Positions 25,330-39,280 of a stretch of 64,000 nt of DNA are shown piece after piece. Each line of letters begins with the position of its first letter. The stretch's first letter is position 1. The stretch comes from Cruorifilaria tuberocauda (lineage: Eukaryota > Nematoda > Chromadorea > Rhabditida > Onchocercidae): contig JABVXU010000293.1 in the NCBI GenBank assembly GCA_013365365.1, forward strand, positions 1 through 64,000. The letters run 5' to 3'. The position numbers and the translations under genes were made by a program. The notes beneath the pieces are model-generated. The model was not told the DNA's origin. It ran no database searches and saw nothing but the letters and a program-made list of their open reading frames with translations.

Positions 25330-27084
25330 GCAAATGAACATTTTAGGACAAAATTGTTCCACAACAAAATGCTTCCCAAAAGGGCCTCTAGTCCAGTGCA
25401 TTAGGATAGATAGTATATTTGGTTTATTAACAGTGATTTCCAAGTTTGACAAATGAATAAGAAATACATGATATAATGGCTTGACACGATCGCTTAACAA
25501 GCCTAATTTTAGATGATTCCTAAAAAACATTCAAAATCGCATGAGAGTACAATCAAAAAACGAAGTTATGTGGTTTGCGCTGCAACGACTCATGCTACAC
25601 TAAGATAGTAGTAACGTGTAGCGCAGCGTTCGTACAGTCATCACAAAGATGTGGTGATTTCAGCGCTGCACAATGTTTTCTGCACATATGATGATATGAA
25701 ATTAGTGAAGAGCAATTGTCAGACCAATCAAATAAACTGCATATGTTAAAAAATACTGAAATAAATTATTTTCTGTTATCAGTACTTTTATGGAATCAAC
25801 AGTTACTAAAGGCATCAATATTAAAATTTAAATTAGGCTGCATAGAGAAGTGAAGCTTTCTAATTGATATATAATGACACTTTAATCTCTTTAATCTCTG
25901 CTCTTCTTCTACGACTGTTCTACATAACCAATTTCTCCCCTGCTTGCATTATTGTTGCAATTGCACCACAATAAATTCCAATTATTTTTATAATCCAAGT
26001 TCAAATTGTTTACAAAATTTCAGTGAATGGAATATTTCAATTGCCATCCGTCTAATTAGCACATAAGTAGGAACAAAGCAATGAGAGAAAAGTATTAATA
26101 TATAGATCCTTACTATGTTCCAGAAACCTTTGCTGCACAAATTAATATCTTTGTGCTGAAATATCTAAATGAAGTATCGTAAATTATACTATTTGACAAC
26201 TACTATTCATCGATTGTTTTTAGCATCAAAATTCGTCATGGAAATCTTCTAAATCTCATGTATCTTATAAAAATATCAGGGAAAGCAAAAAAAGATGAGA
26301 CATATCTCTAAAAAAAACTTTTAGAAAAGAGCTGAGTATGAAAATACTACGCATATCACAGCCGTAAAATTTCTCTTTTTCTGAACAAAAATACTATGGA
26401 ATTTGCTGCAATAAAGTTCAAAATCCTCTTATCAAACTTTAATTTTTTAAAGGATTCCGAATACAAACTTAAAAAAGCATCCTAAATTTAAGAAAATATT
26501 AACAAAAATTTGGGGTGTGGACAAGGCACTAATTACCCGAAATGCATGAATCCAGTTGGGAAGACTACGGTACATGTGCAGAGTGGTTGACCTATTTTCT
26601 TTTGAATTAAAGATCGGAAGCAAAATTAGCTCTTAGAATAGTTGATCTTTCATACTAGACAGTTTAGACAACAATGTATGAGAGGACAACAAATTTTCCA
26701 ATACCAGATAAATTTGATAATTCTGTCAGAAAGTCAGTGGGATAAATAAATTAAGAGATTTAAAATAATATTATTGCTGATCCTGAATATTTCATGAAAA
26801 TCCTACCTATCGTATCGAAATCAGAAAACATAATTGTAGCAAATAAAAAAATATATGGATCATCATAAATATGAAACAAACCTGAAAAGCTTAGTTGTAA
26901 AATACCTACGAAATTTGAATGTGTAAAACAATTAGTCTTAACTTCCCAGTTCTAGTTGTTGTTCCTCTGATCCTTTCAGATTCGAAAATAATTTACTGAA
27001 TTTTTGATATCATTTACGGTTAAACAAATCCTTCATAAGGTTAATAAGGAAGAAAATAAAATATAGTTAAGAAGCAAAATACTC
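25330..27084. other. intergenic, nothing recognised
   Basis: A locally GC-rich patch at 25565-25680 contains several related GCGCTGCA / GCGCAGCG words (GTTTGCGCTGCAACG, GTAGCGCAGCG, CAGCGCTGCAC) but no open frame or clear hairpin. The rest is AT-rich without features. By position the patch could be part of the rml-2 promoter. Confidence 0.4.
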
Positions 27085-30000
27085 TTAGTTCCATTTATAA
27101 TCATAAAGTCCAGCTTGTGAACCTCCAATTTTCGGTGTAAAATTCAGACCAAGTTTTGCCAATGTCATATTTTTTCGTAATGTTATAATATCGCAGTATG
27201 AATTATGCACGCCACATTTGACAATTCCTTGGTTTACATAACGAATGTAGGTAAAAAAATCACAGACTGCAGCTATCTGAAAAAAGAAATGAAATTCTGA
27301 AGCACGACTGGAAGGACTTTTATTCTGCAAAGTCTTTTTCCTTTGACATTAGGTATAAAGCTGAAAGATGCCAAGCGTCATAACATAATTAAAAGAAGCG
27401 GTTTCAACGCCTCCTTAAATTTCAACATTTCTCCTATAGGAAATAGTTATGGCAGCACATTATGTGTTAAATGAGAAAATATTCATTATTGGAAGAACTG
27501 AAATATGTACATTCAATAGCGAAAGACAGGATACTGATCAAATTTTACATTCAGTATTTCCTAATAAATTTAATTCAAATCAGTCTCATACAGGATTAAA
27601 TTGTAGAATATCAATAAAGTACTTGCCAAAACAGCAAAGGTTTCTGTAAAATACATGATAGAAAATACTTACACTCGATTTGTTTCCAATGGAATACTGA
27701 AATAACAAACCCGATTTCGTGCCAACAGTGAAATATAGCACCATTCGATATTATCGTTAACTCTCATTTTATAGGGACAGAAACGTGGAACCATCGATAA
27801 GGCACATGTTCTGAAATGTTAACCATCGCATACGAAATAGCATACGTCGTTTAAGATATCGAGTACTTATCAGAAATTGAAAGCCTACATGCTATGTATA
27901 ATAATCCGCACATTTACAAGTTGCCCTTCCGTAGAATTTAGATTTAGTAAGCTTGGAACGATCAGTTGATATGATGAAGCGTGCTTTACGGGAATGTATA
28001 AAATAAAAAAAGATGAGGAAGATTAAAATCGTTACTGCATGTAGAATACATGACGTACCTAACAGCAGGTTTTGCTTCCGAAACTTCTAGTTCCAGAGTG
28101 TTTGCTTTGATTGCGTCCAGAACTTGTTCTGTCAGCTGAGAATTTATAGAATACAAATGCATAATGATATCCGTATTTTCTCATTAAATAATAACGAAAC
28201 AAGAAGAAAAATCGTATGGAATAAGCATATATTTTTATTAAATATATAGCAATAAACATGCATTATACCTTAATAATTCGGATCCTATCAAAATTATTAT
28301 GATTTAAAACTTTTGAAAATAACTTGGAAATTTCAAACAAAGACTAAAGATTATTTGATTCAAATTAAAAAACAAAAAGAACAATTTACTTTAATGTTAC
28401 TAAAGTTTAGACACGGACAAACATCTTCCATAATGATGCGTGATAAGAAAGGTGAATTATCAACCATTGAAGCACCTTGTTCTCTCCATTGTGTGAATTC
28501 TCTATGATAAATAGGATCGATCTGAATGCTAAGAAATTAATCTGAATAATATCATGCTTTAAACATAATTGAAAGTAACATGCATTCCAGAAAAAGTTTC
28601 TGAAATGCATACTTTCAAATTTTCATGAGTTATTTTTAATTATAAAAATTAAAAAACGACTATAAGACTAGAACGACTTGAAATTATAAAAATTATAATG
28701 CAAATGATCAGTACCTCAGTTATTGGTTCACGTTCTTCATTTTGTGTTAGTGATGTCAAATCCTGTCCCGAAGATGATAAAGTGTAACTTTCATGACTAT
28801 TTGCAGAAATGTGTCGTTCCTTCCTTCCTATAAAGAAAGAATCACTTACATTTAACTGTTACAAACTCAGAAATAAAACACAAAAGGTTTTTAATTTTGA
28901 TTGAGTGAAATTGCTCGGTGGTAAAAAATTAAACTAAAGAAGTTGAAGTGAAGCAAAAGTTAAATGAAACTCAAAAAATAGACAAAATTTCTAACTGAAA
29001 CTTTGTTTTATTGATTTCTGCAAGGTTTGAGAGCAGTTTTTATGCTAAAAGTTGCTATATATTTAAATAAACGAAGAAGAAACGACTAGAGAGACGGACG
29101 TCCGGTGAATCATAATATCATAAAGTGCACTTACGTGTGCTGCCAAGAAAACGCGATGCTAAGCCTATTCGCTCAGGTGTTATAGTAGTTAAATGTGCTA
29201 TTTGCGACCTGGAGGATATTGGTGACTTCACGATAATTTTTAAAGCTTCAACTTCAGCCACTAACATATCAATCTGTAAAATTACAATAAATATATTTGA
29301 GAAATTCGAATAATTTTTATAGATAATCTGAGCATATAAAAAATTATGGGAAATTTTCGGCAGCTTAAGATGAATCATAAAGTGAGAGATGTGCTATTTG
29401 TTCTAAATGATAATTCACTTTGATAACAAAAAAAAAGATCAAAAGATACAATGGAGACTTAACATACTTTCAAGTGATTTTCAGCAAGAAGTTTTTCAGC
29501 CTTAACTCGTCGACTTTCAGCATCATTGACCATTCGATAGGCTTCCTGAAGAACTGATAAATTTTCATTATGTATACCATTTATATCACTAACAAATGTC
29601 TTGTCAAGAATCCCAAAATTTCATTTTCCAAGTTGGAACTACAGTCAGGATCGGTGCCTCATCCAATGACAAAAACCAACTTTCTCTACTAAAAGAAATT
29701 TTTGCGTTTTATTTGAAACTTCAACGCGAGAATACCGGGAATCGTCAATCCAAAACATTTGGATGGCATTATAAATAACATCCAATATTGATACAATAAC
29801 AGTAATTTCTTCATTTCGACTCTCCCATTCATTTTGGCCCTAATGCAATTATATATCCAAAGTTTCATAAACTTTTATGTTTTTAACAATAAAAAGTAGT
29901 GAGTGAATGAGTTTTTAACTGATTAAATAGCTTAGAATGTCCACTACAGTGACAGTTAATTGAAAATTTTAAATAGCAACATGATCTCTTCACGAAATAC

Positions 30001-30914
30001 AGGTAGTTACGACGGAGTTACGGACGAAATAAAACTCAAAAACTTCAAAATGAAGCATTTTCAATCTCATTACACAGCATGACAATATGATAAAAAAGGA
30101 CTTGGAAGAGTTTCTCGGTCAATTCCTGTACTTCGGAATCTACGTGATTCTGAAGCTCACTCAACTCCATGCATCTTGCTTCCTTTTCAGCAATTGAGTG
30201 TTTTGCAGCATTCAGTTCCTGTTCAAGACGAATGATTCGATCAGAACCTTGTCCATAGTTTTCTGTCAATCCATCACTTGTCGATGATGATATACTTTCA
30301 CTACAAAATCATTACTTACTGAACAGAAAACAACAAACGAAACCATAGAAATGACAAAAGTTGGTGGAAATTAGTCTTCTTTGCAACCAACAGATTTTAA
30401 TTTAAATTCAAGATAAATTATATTTCAAACAATATCTTACTTCTGTTTCAGAAAGACAGTCCACGGAAATTATCATGCATAAGTGAAAAAAACAAAAAAA
30501 GGAACATTAAATTTCTTTGACTGATGAAATATAATTAAGCAAAAAGTAAGGAAGACTATATATTAATCATGTAAAAAAGAATTCACTTAAGATACTACTG
30601 CCTGTTAATAATTAATGAAACCTCCAGGATAATTAGAATCAATTATGGTCGAGAACAACACTGGTTAAAAATGTTAAAAAACAGTTGGATAATTGACGTC
30701 ACTTAATTTCATGGTTTTAGGAATAATCGAGATTGACCAGAACAGTAAATATTTTTTGGTGTGAAAACTGGTGCGATTTTAATTACATAAATTGAAATTT
30801 TTTTATAAATTGAGGTGAAATCAAAAATACTTACCGTGATGAGATATTAGACGATTCAGATGGGATTAGATGAACGCAGGAGCCAAGAGCATTGACACTT
30901 CCCGATACTTCCAT
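27085..30914 (-). CDS. RAB3IP: Rabin3/Rabin8-type Rab guanine-nucleotide exchange factor (Sec2 family)
   Basis: Nine exons: 30914-30835, 30300-30102, 29545-29468, 29273-29135, 28827-28715, 28521-28401, 28128-28059, 27810-27711, 27276-27085; 363 residues, close to human RAB3IL1 (382). Residues about 40-140 are a continuous heptad-rich coiled coil with the Sec2 exchange core ([18 protein letters not shown]). A Ser-rich linker follows, then the conserved C-terminal half of Rabin proteins: [44 protein letters not shown] and [11 protein letters not shown]. The family activates Rab3/Rab8 on secretory vesicles and in ciliogenesis by ejecting GDP; cytosolic, recruited to membranes. The start ATG is the first in the exon and is followed by a good donor (CG|GTAAGT). 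The exon 6 donor (TTTA|GTAACA) was chosen by frame over a nearby alternative that meets a stop. Which of the two vertebrate paralogues it corresponds to cannot be told; nematodes probably have one gene. Confidence 0.9.
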
Positions 30915-33221
30915 CGTACTGATCCACTAGGAAATGGATGGATTTGGTCAGGATGGAAGAATCAATGAATTTTTTACACTTTAAGACCGTGTAAATTTTC
31001 TTTCATTCAAACTAGATCCTTCAAACTGAGATATATGGAATTTCAATTGACAGTCTTATGATGAAGGACGGGTTCAAACAATTGGCTAGCTTGACCTTCG
31101 CTAACTTATCGATCTTCAATTCGCCCGATACATCTGTTTGAATAGTGTATTAGTATGTGAAGTTTAGGATGATAGAAGATTAAAATTTTTTATAATTCCT
31201 CAAGGAAAAAGATTCTTTACTTTCATATAGTAAAACAAATTTGAAATAAAAGTGGTAGCTAAAAGATGGAAAGGTGAAAACGACCAAAAGAATATTTTCA
31301 ACAAGAAACAAGGAAGCAATCCCAAATTTAACATTCAGTTAATGAATAATATTCTACAAAAGTGGAGATTAAAATGTTTTATTTTGAAGTATTAGATTTA
31401 GACACCTTAAGAAAAAAATGGAAACAAATAAGTAACAAATAAACAAATAATAAATAAAGAATGGATAGGAAAGGTTAATAAAAATAATTAAAATAGAGAA
31501 AGTGACGGAGTAACACAACATTCAACTTTAGTCATGATGATCATATCATGATTCAATCACTAAAAACGATTTCAAACTTAAATGCCAATTCAAAAGGTGT
31601 AATAATAATAGCAACAATAATACTTAAATTATCCCAAATAAAAAAAATAACAGCAAATTTCAAGATAATTCATCAAATGTTACTAGGCCATTCGAAGAAT
31701 ATGCTTAAAATGTTCGGAATTTCCAAAATTTGAAATTCTAAGCCAATCAGTTATTCACGACGCTATTTTTTTAGCATATAATGCTTGAAAATATAAGCCG
31801 ATAAATTTTGTGTAATAAGTTAAAGCCATAAAAGTGCTTTAAACGTCATAAATATCTCAAGAATGCCTATTAAAAATTTGGAAGTTTTCGTTCTCCCTTT
31901 TCACATATTCTTTACTTCTTTTGAATGAAAATGATGAATCGAAAAATAAGACCTTTCGAAGATGCGTAGGTAATATTTAGAAGATGAAATCTTCTCAAAA
32001 GAAGCTTTACGATTTATACAGACACAGTTATGATAAGAATAAGGAGAATGTTTATAAAAGAAAAGTGCTTTGAGATGCAATAAGTGATAATAGACAGAAA
32101 GTCTCTTCACCTGAATCTGATAAGAATGAATTATCATTATTTTTTTTCCTAATAGCTAATACCGTTTTTCTAATAGTATTCCATATTTCCGATCATTTTT
32201 TTATCTAATTATTTCGGAAATTATCGAAAAAATAAAAAATATTAAGAATTAAAGAAATTGGCTTTAAGCAAATATGTTTTACAAAATCTCTCAACAATAA
32301 AATACTTCCGTCAGGAATCTTTGAACATTAATATAAAATTAAAAACAAAATCAACGAAAAAAATCATGAATTTAGAAGGTCAAAAATTACCGAACAAAAA
32401 AGCTATAATAATAATACAGAATAAAATGGAATGTTTTAGAAAGTGTAAATAAAAACTATTAAAATATTGGAAAGGGAACGAAATGATATGAGTAAATATT
32501 TGTGATTGTAAAGTAATACTTTTTTAGCAAACTGACAAAAAATAAAGCTCTTCAATTCAAATAAGTGAAGTAAAATGAGCTGATCGCATTTAATGAAATC
32601 TTTAAAGCTTGTATATTACACAAAAAATATTACACTGATGACAATTAGTTGTTAGGAGATGAAACTGACAAGCTCGGGTTACATTTTATTTTGATTATTG
32701 TGGAAGTGCGAAAGTTCAATTGCATCTTGCAGCCCTTGTCGCAACTATTAGTAATAGTATTTATATATTTCAAATTAAATTTCGATATATCTGGAAGAAT
32801 CACCAGTAAGTCCTAACTAAGCATCTCGAAATCACCATATTATGGAGCTAATCCCATATCACACTATGTTTAGTATGGGTACTAAAACATTATAAATAGT
32901 GGCAGATAAGCAAGAAGTGTTAAATATCTGTGCTTATTTATCTATAATTCTTACATAGCTCAGGATACTCAGGATGAAACATATATTATGTGACAAAAAT
33001 TCAAGAAGTAATATTCAAAAATGTATTGTTAAGATATATTATAATTATTAATGTAAAAATATATATTCAATCTTTTTGCTTATTTTTCAGAGATTTAAGA
33101 ATTTTCTTATTCTTATGCCCTTCAAAAAATCAGAACCTAAATGATTTTATGCAAATTTCCCATGCTCCTTAAAGCTATATAAAGAATTTCTGGTAGTGCG
33201 AAATTTATTTTTATTACGTAA
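30915..33221. other. intergenic, nothing recognised
   Basis: Low-complexity AT-rich DNA with several short open frames dominated by Lys, Asn and Ile (for example 31548-31733 and 32258-32452) that follow base composition rather than coding. No splice chain or repeat of note. Confidence 0.5.
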
Positions 33222-34570
33222 ATGTTGAAATTGGCTAGCGTTGAAATCCTCCTTGTTGCTTTTGCGATCTTCGGCAAAGAAGTAATTTGGAACTGCTATA
33301 AAGGTTATCAAGAATGTATTCCGGAGATCAACAAAATTGAGCATATTAACGTGAATAACGTTGGATCACATAATCTTATAGAATTCTGCTTTAATCATAC
33401 ACAAATTATTCTTCCATGTTTGGCTACAAAAGTAATTAATTGATCATATAAATTCTTCCCATTATCGAACTTTTTAGAATATTTAAAAATTTCTCCATAA
33501 CACTCACGCTAATAATGCTCTGTAGAAAAGAGCAGAAAATAATTCCTTTTAAATTAATGGAAGTTTTTTTTTCGATTTTTTATGATGAGATTACAATTAA
33601 GTAGTAGAATGAATAAATAATTGAAAGGGCACATTATCTTGCATTAATTTCTTTATAAGGCAAAACTTTTCAGAAAGGTTTAACAGAAGTTATGTCGGTA
33701 TCGACGCTTTCACTTCTTCTGGCCATTTGCAATGCAGAAACTCAAAATAACAAATCAGCTGATATCGTAATTTCCTTTTTTGAAAAAAAATTCGAATTAA
33801 TATAAATTGATTATTGATTTAAAATATGTTTGTTTGTTGATAAGAGATAGATGTAAATCGCATATCGGTATTGTATGTACCGTCGTTCTGATAATCAGAG
33901 GAAAATGCATGGAACAATTGAAATAAAACTAACTCGGTTTTTTAATTGATGATCATAAAAATATAAGTTAAAAATTATGACAAAGAATATATCAATTATG
34001 TCCTAGAATTATTTTGATTATTAATCCAAAATCCATTTCCTATTTGAAGAGAAAATGAATGAATCGAAAACTGCATTTATATTTGTTAATTTTCAGGAAG
34101 TGCAGCAAACTTTGAAACATTTGGCGCGATTTTATGCATACTTTTGCGCATATTCAAACATTTTGGATTTACACCGTAATACAGAATGTTTTCGGTATTT
34201 ATTAATTTCTCTTTTCAATTCGAAATTCAAAGTAATTAACTCAATTCTGCACTTTTTGTTCTATTAGTCCCATTTACCCAACCAGTACTTATAAAATAAT
34301 GACACAAATGTTTGATAATTTTACAGAAATTTGATGAAGCATTGTGTTTTGAATAAACCAGATGATAGCTGCATGTTCTACCACTGTGAACAAGTACCAC
34401 TTAATTTATCAAAGCCTCATCAAATAATTCTACTCACTCAACATAAAACGACAAAAACAATCAGTTCAGTTATGCATCACAATCAACCATCAACCGTCAT
34501 GAATCATCAAGATCGAATTACACCTATTGTTACTATAATAATAACACTTTTTATAGGTGCAATGCAATGA
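33222..34570 (+). CDS. small cysteine-rich secreted or GPI-anchored protein
   Basis: Four exons: 33222-33431, 33674-33766, 34097-34194, 34327-34570; 214 residues with phases that close. Residues 1-18 form a signal peptide (EILLVAFAIFG). About ten cysteines follow in the mature part (WNCYKGYQEC, FCFNHT, ILPC, LLAIC, YFCAY, TECFR, KHC, DSC, FYHC), with one NHT glycosylation site. The C-terminus is a His/Thr-rich stalk and then a hydrophobic tail (ITPIVTIIITLFIGAMQ), as in a GPI-addition signal or a single anchor. Spacing of cysteines loosely recalls the nematode T20D4.11-like (DUF19) extracellular domain, but I would not insist. Exon 3 ends at CG|GTATTT; a second donor further on (AAA|GTAATT) would put exon 4 into a frame with an early stop. 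It is convergent with the PTPMT1 gene. Function unknown. Confidence 0.65.
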
Positions 34571-37500
34571 TACGTAATTTCCAAGACATGTAGAAGAAAA
34601 TTGGATTTTAGAGATATAATGATAATTATTTGGAAAAAGAAAAAAAGAAGAAACAATAATAACGTGAAGTTTTGGCCAGAAAAATTTTTAAATTTTACTG
34701 GGAGAGCTAACTTCATCATGGCAAGTAATTTCAAGCTATTGAAGAAATAAGGAAAGACTTAACGGAATAATAAGAATAAAATTAAAATTGCTCATTACTG
34801 CTTCATAGGAAATAACGAGATACAAGGGAGAAAAGAGAAAGTAAGCGAAGAGGGAAGAAGAAAGCAGTTGAGACGTATTCAAATTGAAAAAAATTGAAGA
34901 TGTCGTTTTTAGTTAAGCACATAGCTATTAGTTTTAAGTTTACGTCATTTTCCATTATGTACTTATTCACTATTTTTTTCTTCCGTTTTGTGCAAAGATG
35001 TAAATAAAAAATTTATAAAAATTTTCTGAAGCCTCACAATATAAGCTAAAAAACTCAAAACTACAGATTGAGAAACTCAAAATTACAGATTGAATTTGTA
35101 CTTTTAGAAATTAATTTGATGTATGGCTATTTAAAATGATCATATGTTGATATATTGTGAACTATTATAGTTGAAGATTAATGAATGAAAATAGTATCGC
35201 ATAAGACATGTTTTCTCTTAATTTTCTTTTCCCAAATGATATCTCAAAAAAAGTCATAGAAATTTTATTTTACAAATTTCATCTCTCTTAGAAGGAGGTG
35301 AGAGAAATCAATAAGAAACTAATTAATTTGATCATATTCTATAACTACTGTTCATTCGATTTGGATGAAATCTCAGTTGCTTTGAATAAATTTTCAGATT
35401 CAAAAATAACCATTATAACGGAGACCGAAGTATCAGATAGTGAACGAAGAAACTTATTCATGGAGTTTAGTTGAAACATATTTAAATCAGAATTCATGAA
35501 AAGGTCATTTTCCATTATATTTCATTATGTTCCATTTCTGATTGATTGACGCAGATTTCTGGCTGATTTTAAACAACCACAACTTAGGGAAAAAATTCGA
35601 TCTAATATTTTTAAGCCTTTGTTCATCTTAACGGCTTATTCAAGAATAAAGTCTCTCACTTACAACGAAACCCACATGCTTGATGTAATAAGGAAATTAG
35701 AAGCCGAATTTATATTTTGAGGTAGGAATCAAGGAATGATGATAACTTCCTAGCTATGTTACTGCTAAAGAACAAAATGAAGTTAATATTCGAAATGTAC
35801 TACCTATTCTTTTTGAAATGATCGAAAAGTCGACAGAGCAGTAATAAAGATTATTAAAAAGAGATAAAACTCCAAATCTATTAGTATGAGCTAACATATC
35901 ATATCTCAAATATATCACATCTCAAATAATATATCTCAAACGTATCTCAAATATGCACAGTATAGCAGTTGTTAGTATGAGTCAACATTTCCAGAAAAAA
36001 CAGTTAATATTTTCAAATAATATTTAAGAAATGCAAAGATACATTAAGCGATAATAACTATTCAAGTGAAGTACTAGTATGAAATAAGATATATAGTAAG
36101 TGCCATTTTCTAATGAAATAATCAAATTGTAAATCCAAAAGAATAAGGTTAGAAATGTGACGAAACTTTCTTTGTTAGTTATAAAAGAATAAAAACTTGC
36201 TTCATGCAGAAATTGCAGGACCTTTCCGTTCTTGCTTACTGAAGCAGAAATATTCTTCTAGTTCTACAAAAAAATAAAAAGCATAAAAGAAGGAAAAGAA
36301 CTGTATTCCCCAGTGATCGGTGAAAAAAAATCACTGAGCATTTTCAAATATGCACAGCATAGCAGTATGGGAAGAAATATAGAAAACAATGAGTGATGGA
36401 GTTGAAGGATGAAAAACATAGTCAAAAACTAAAAAGATGGCCAAAGTGTAGGAAGCAGGTGAAGCATCTGTCACTCGCCCTAAAAAATAAAAACACTTGT
36501 AATTAACATTTCTAAAGCCCTTCAACAATCCTATATAAAATGAGCTAAAAAGCACGAGCAATCTTGACTAATCCTCTTTTGGACATAGAGGCCTCTTTCT
36601 TTCTATAGCATTTGTTGTCAAAAACAATTCAAATAAGTTTCAAGAAGATAAATTAAATTATTTTTGGTAGAGAGTCTCACAATGGCACTAATTGCCAGTT
36701 GAACCTAAAATACAATGGATAGAGAGGCACATATATATATATATTTATATAATGTACACCATACCCATACTATATTATCTATAAATACAGGCAACGAACA
36801 TATTGCAAATGAACTTTTTCGATGATCAAAAATTGATAATCAACCAACTAAATAGAGTGATATTATTCGCATACTGATCAATAATGTCATTCTTGGTCAA
36901 TGGCTGATCAATAACGATAAAGAAATAAGAATAACTGATTAAACTTCAGTGAGTTGAACACTATCAGATAATCAATTTAGATACGGTAACTTTCATTTTA
37001 AGCATTTCCTAATTCAAACTTAAATTCTTCCAAAATCAACTCTTAAATAAAATAAAATAAAATAATGTAATGCAGAAGGTAGAAGAAATTTAGTTAGAAT
37101 TCTAAATCAGCTCTCAAAATCAAGAAAATTGCTTTCCAAATAAGTAAAGTATTCATAAATTAATAATAAATTGCCTTTACAGACGAATATAATGCAACCA
37201 AAATATCTAATAATTTTCGTGTTTCTAATTTCTACATCGGATCCTCCTCAAAAATGAATTTCATAAGCATCTGTGCTCAAGTGATCCTTGAAAAGAATAA
37301 AATCCCTCAATTCTTCTTTTTCGTAACAAATGGAGAATACATAAGATATTAAATAAAAACCCATTATCAAAATCACTTTTAATTCATAATCTGCCTATTT
37401 TCTTTCTATAAATTATCCAGTGGACTTTTATAATATTCTGTGTAGTAATTTTGTGAAATTAATATATATGAGTTGATATTATCGATTCTATATAATATTT

Positions 37501-38371
37501 GCTAATTTTTCAACTACATTGCCTCTATCATGCTTAAAGCCTATAATTCTATTCTTTTTTATGACCATCACTCCATGGTTTGAAAATTTTACTAAATATA
37601 TAACATCTAAAAATATAGTGAAACTTTCTCAAAAAGCAAACATGATGATCTTATTCTATACAATCAAAAAAATCCGCTTGAGATAATAATAAAAACTTGA
37701 ACTAAGCTAAAACAATTAACAGGAACAAATCACTAAACTAATCAGCATCAGTTCCCAATAATTATTCTCTAAGATGTACAACATATCAAACAAATTTCAT
37801 TAGCGAATACTTTATTTTTGCCTTAAGTATTTAAATACAAAAGTTCTTCGAAACAAACAGCAGAAAATCAAAAGTTCCGAAAAATTCATTCCAGATAGAT
37901 GCTCCGAAGAAAAAATTTATCTTAGACAAATTCGAAAATATGTAAATGAAAATACCGTATTTTCAACTACTTGCTTGACTATGAGCTGTGAAACTTTTAA
38001 AATAACGAAAATATTTTGAGAAAACATGAATTATAATTTAAGCTAAAAGAAAACTAATGGACGTCGAATAATTGCAAGTAAGGGAGCTCATCAACATCGG
38101 AAAATCATAAGAAGGGTAAATCTGAAAAAAACAAAGTATTTAAACAAAATTAAAAAATATCTGCTATGGTCAAATTATCATGTTCGAGATAATTCAAAGC
38201 ACAAAATACACGATCTTAGTAAAAATCCGATCTTTTTCTTTTCTATTAAAAACTTCAATGAAAAAATTATATAACATTTTGAACTCTAATTAGTAATAAG
38301 AAAATCAGAAAAAAAAAATAAGAAAGGGGATTCTCCAAGAAATTTCAGATTTAAAAATTTGAAAAATAATT
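34571..38371. other. long intergenic region, repeats only
   Basis: No supported gene. It holds a doubled AAACTCAAAA(C/T)TACAGATTGA at 35050-35093, the ATCTCAAA cluster near 35.9 kb, an (AT)n run at 36731-36752 and AT-rich filler. A 76-codon minus-strand frame at 36331-36561 is hydrophobic but lacks splice context. Confidence 0.5.
35899..36364. repeat. ATCTCAAA short tandem cluster and a dispersed 22-base word
   Basis: Between 35899 and 35955 the word (AT)ATCTCAAA occurs five times with variable spacers. The 22 bases after the last copy (TCAAATATGCACAG-T-ATAGCAG, 35947-35968) return at 36343-36364 with a single T to C change. AGTATGAG(C/T)(T/C)AACAT also occurs twice (35883 and 35973). Short local duplications in non-coding DNA. 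Confidence 0.55.
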
Positions 38372-39280
38372 TTAAACAAGTCCAATCCTGTAATCCAAAT
38401 ATCTCTGATATTCATTAACTGTTCGCCACTGAGCACTTCCAAGTACTGCCTGCGGTCGTTTCACTTTGATGAACTCAAAAGCTACATTTGGATACCAACC
38501 ATTCTTACGCATCAGATAACATGTAGCAAACATTGCACTACGTGTTCGACCTGCTTTGCAGTGTACGTATCTAAAAAATATTTAATCTTTTTTTTAATTA
38601 AGAATTATTATATCTCACTCATCCTAATCATATTCAAGTACTAAAAAGATGAAATTATCCTGCTGTTGTACATTAAAATCTAATAATTTCAATAATTACC
38701 GAAACCTTATTATTAAACAAAAAGAAGGAAATCATTACTTACACTGATTTACCGCGTTGCGCACTGTCATCAACAAATTTAAGAGCTTTATCGATTGATG
38801 TTCTAGATGCTGTACCCACAAAATCGGCCATTGGTAATGAATAGAATTCTACACCATTTTTTTTCCACTCCTTTTCATCCATTGCTTTCCAAACAGCTCG
38901 CGTCTCATATTCTACATTATAATAGAAGTTTGCAGCATTACTCAAGCTACTTAATTGAGAATGTAATATAACTTATAAATTTGATTAGAACTCATTTAAT
39001 ATAAAGTATTAGAAATCTTAGAAAAAATTGCACTACTGAATGTAATATATTCAGATTACAAGTATGTTTCTAGCGAAAAAAACCATATACCTTCCGTACA
39101 ACAAACAACAGCACCAATATTTTCTTTCTCAATAAGTTCCTTAACCATGCTCCGGAATGGTAGTGCACCGACTACTATGATATCATCAATACGATTATAC
39201 CATGCCCATTTTACTGGTTGCAGATAATTACGCAACAAATTAAAACCCAAAGTTGGGTAAAGTAGCAGTCCTTCAAGCAT
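38372..39280 (-). CDS. PTPMT1: PTPMT1-like mitochondrial dual-specificity phosphatase
   Basis: Three exons: 39280-39091, 38911-38743, 38570-38372; 185 residues (human about 200). The P-loop signature HCKAGRTRS gives CX5R at Cys124-Arg130; Asp93 in PMADFVGT fits the general-acid position. Other family marks are YPTLGFNLLRNYL near the N-terminus, WYNRIDD, VVGALPFRSM and EEYETRAVW. PTPMT1 dephosphorylates phosphatidylglycerophosphate to phosphatidylglycerol in the mitochondrial inner membrane, a step of cardiolipin synthesis. The ATG lies two bases after a good acceptor (CATTACAG), so the transcript is probably trans-spliced there, but an upstream exon could instead join in frame (see 39975-40065). 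Exon 2 begins at AATGTAG|AA, chosen because it restores the conserved EEYETR block; its donor is the consensus GTAAGT. Strong assignment. Confidence 0.92.

Noticed and set aside
25223..25456. 77-codon plus-strand frame
   Set aside because: Antisense to rml-2 exon 1 and its upstream flank; no motif.
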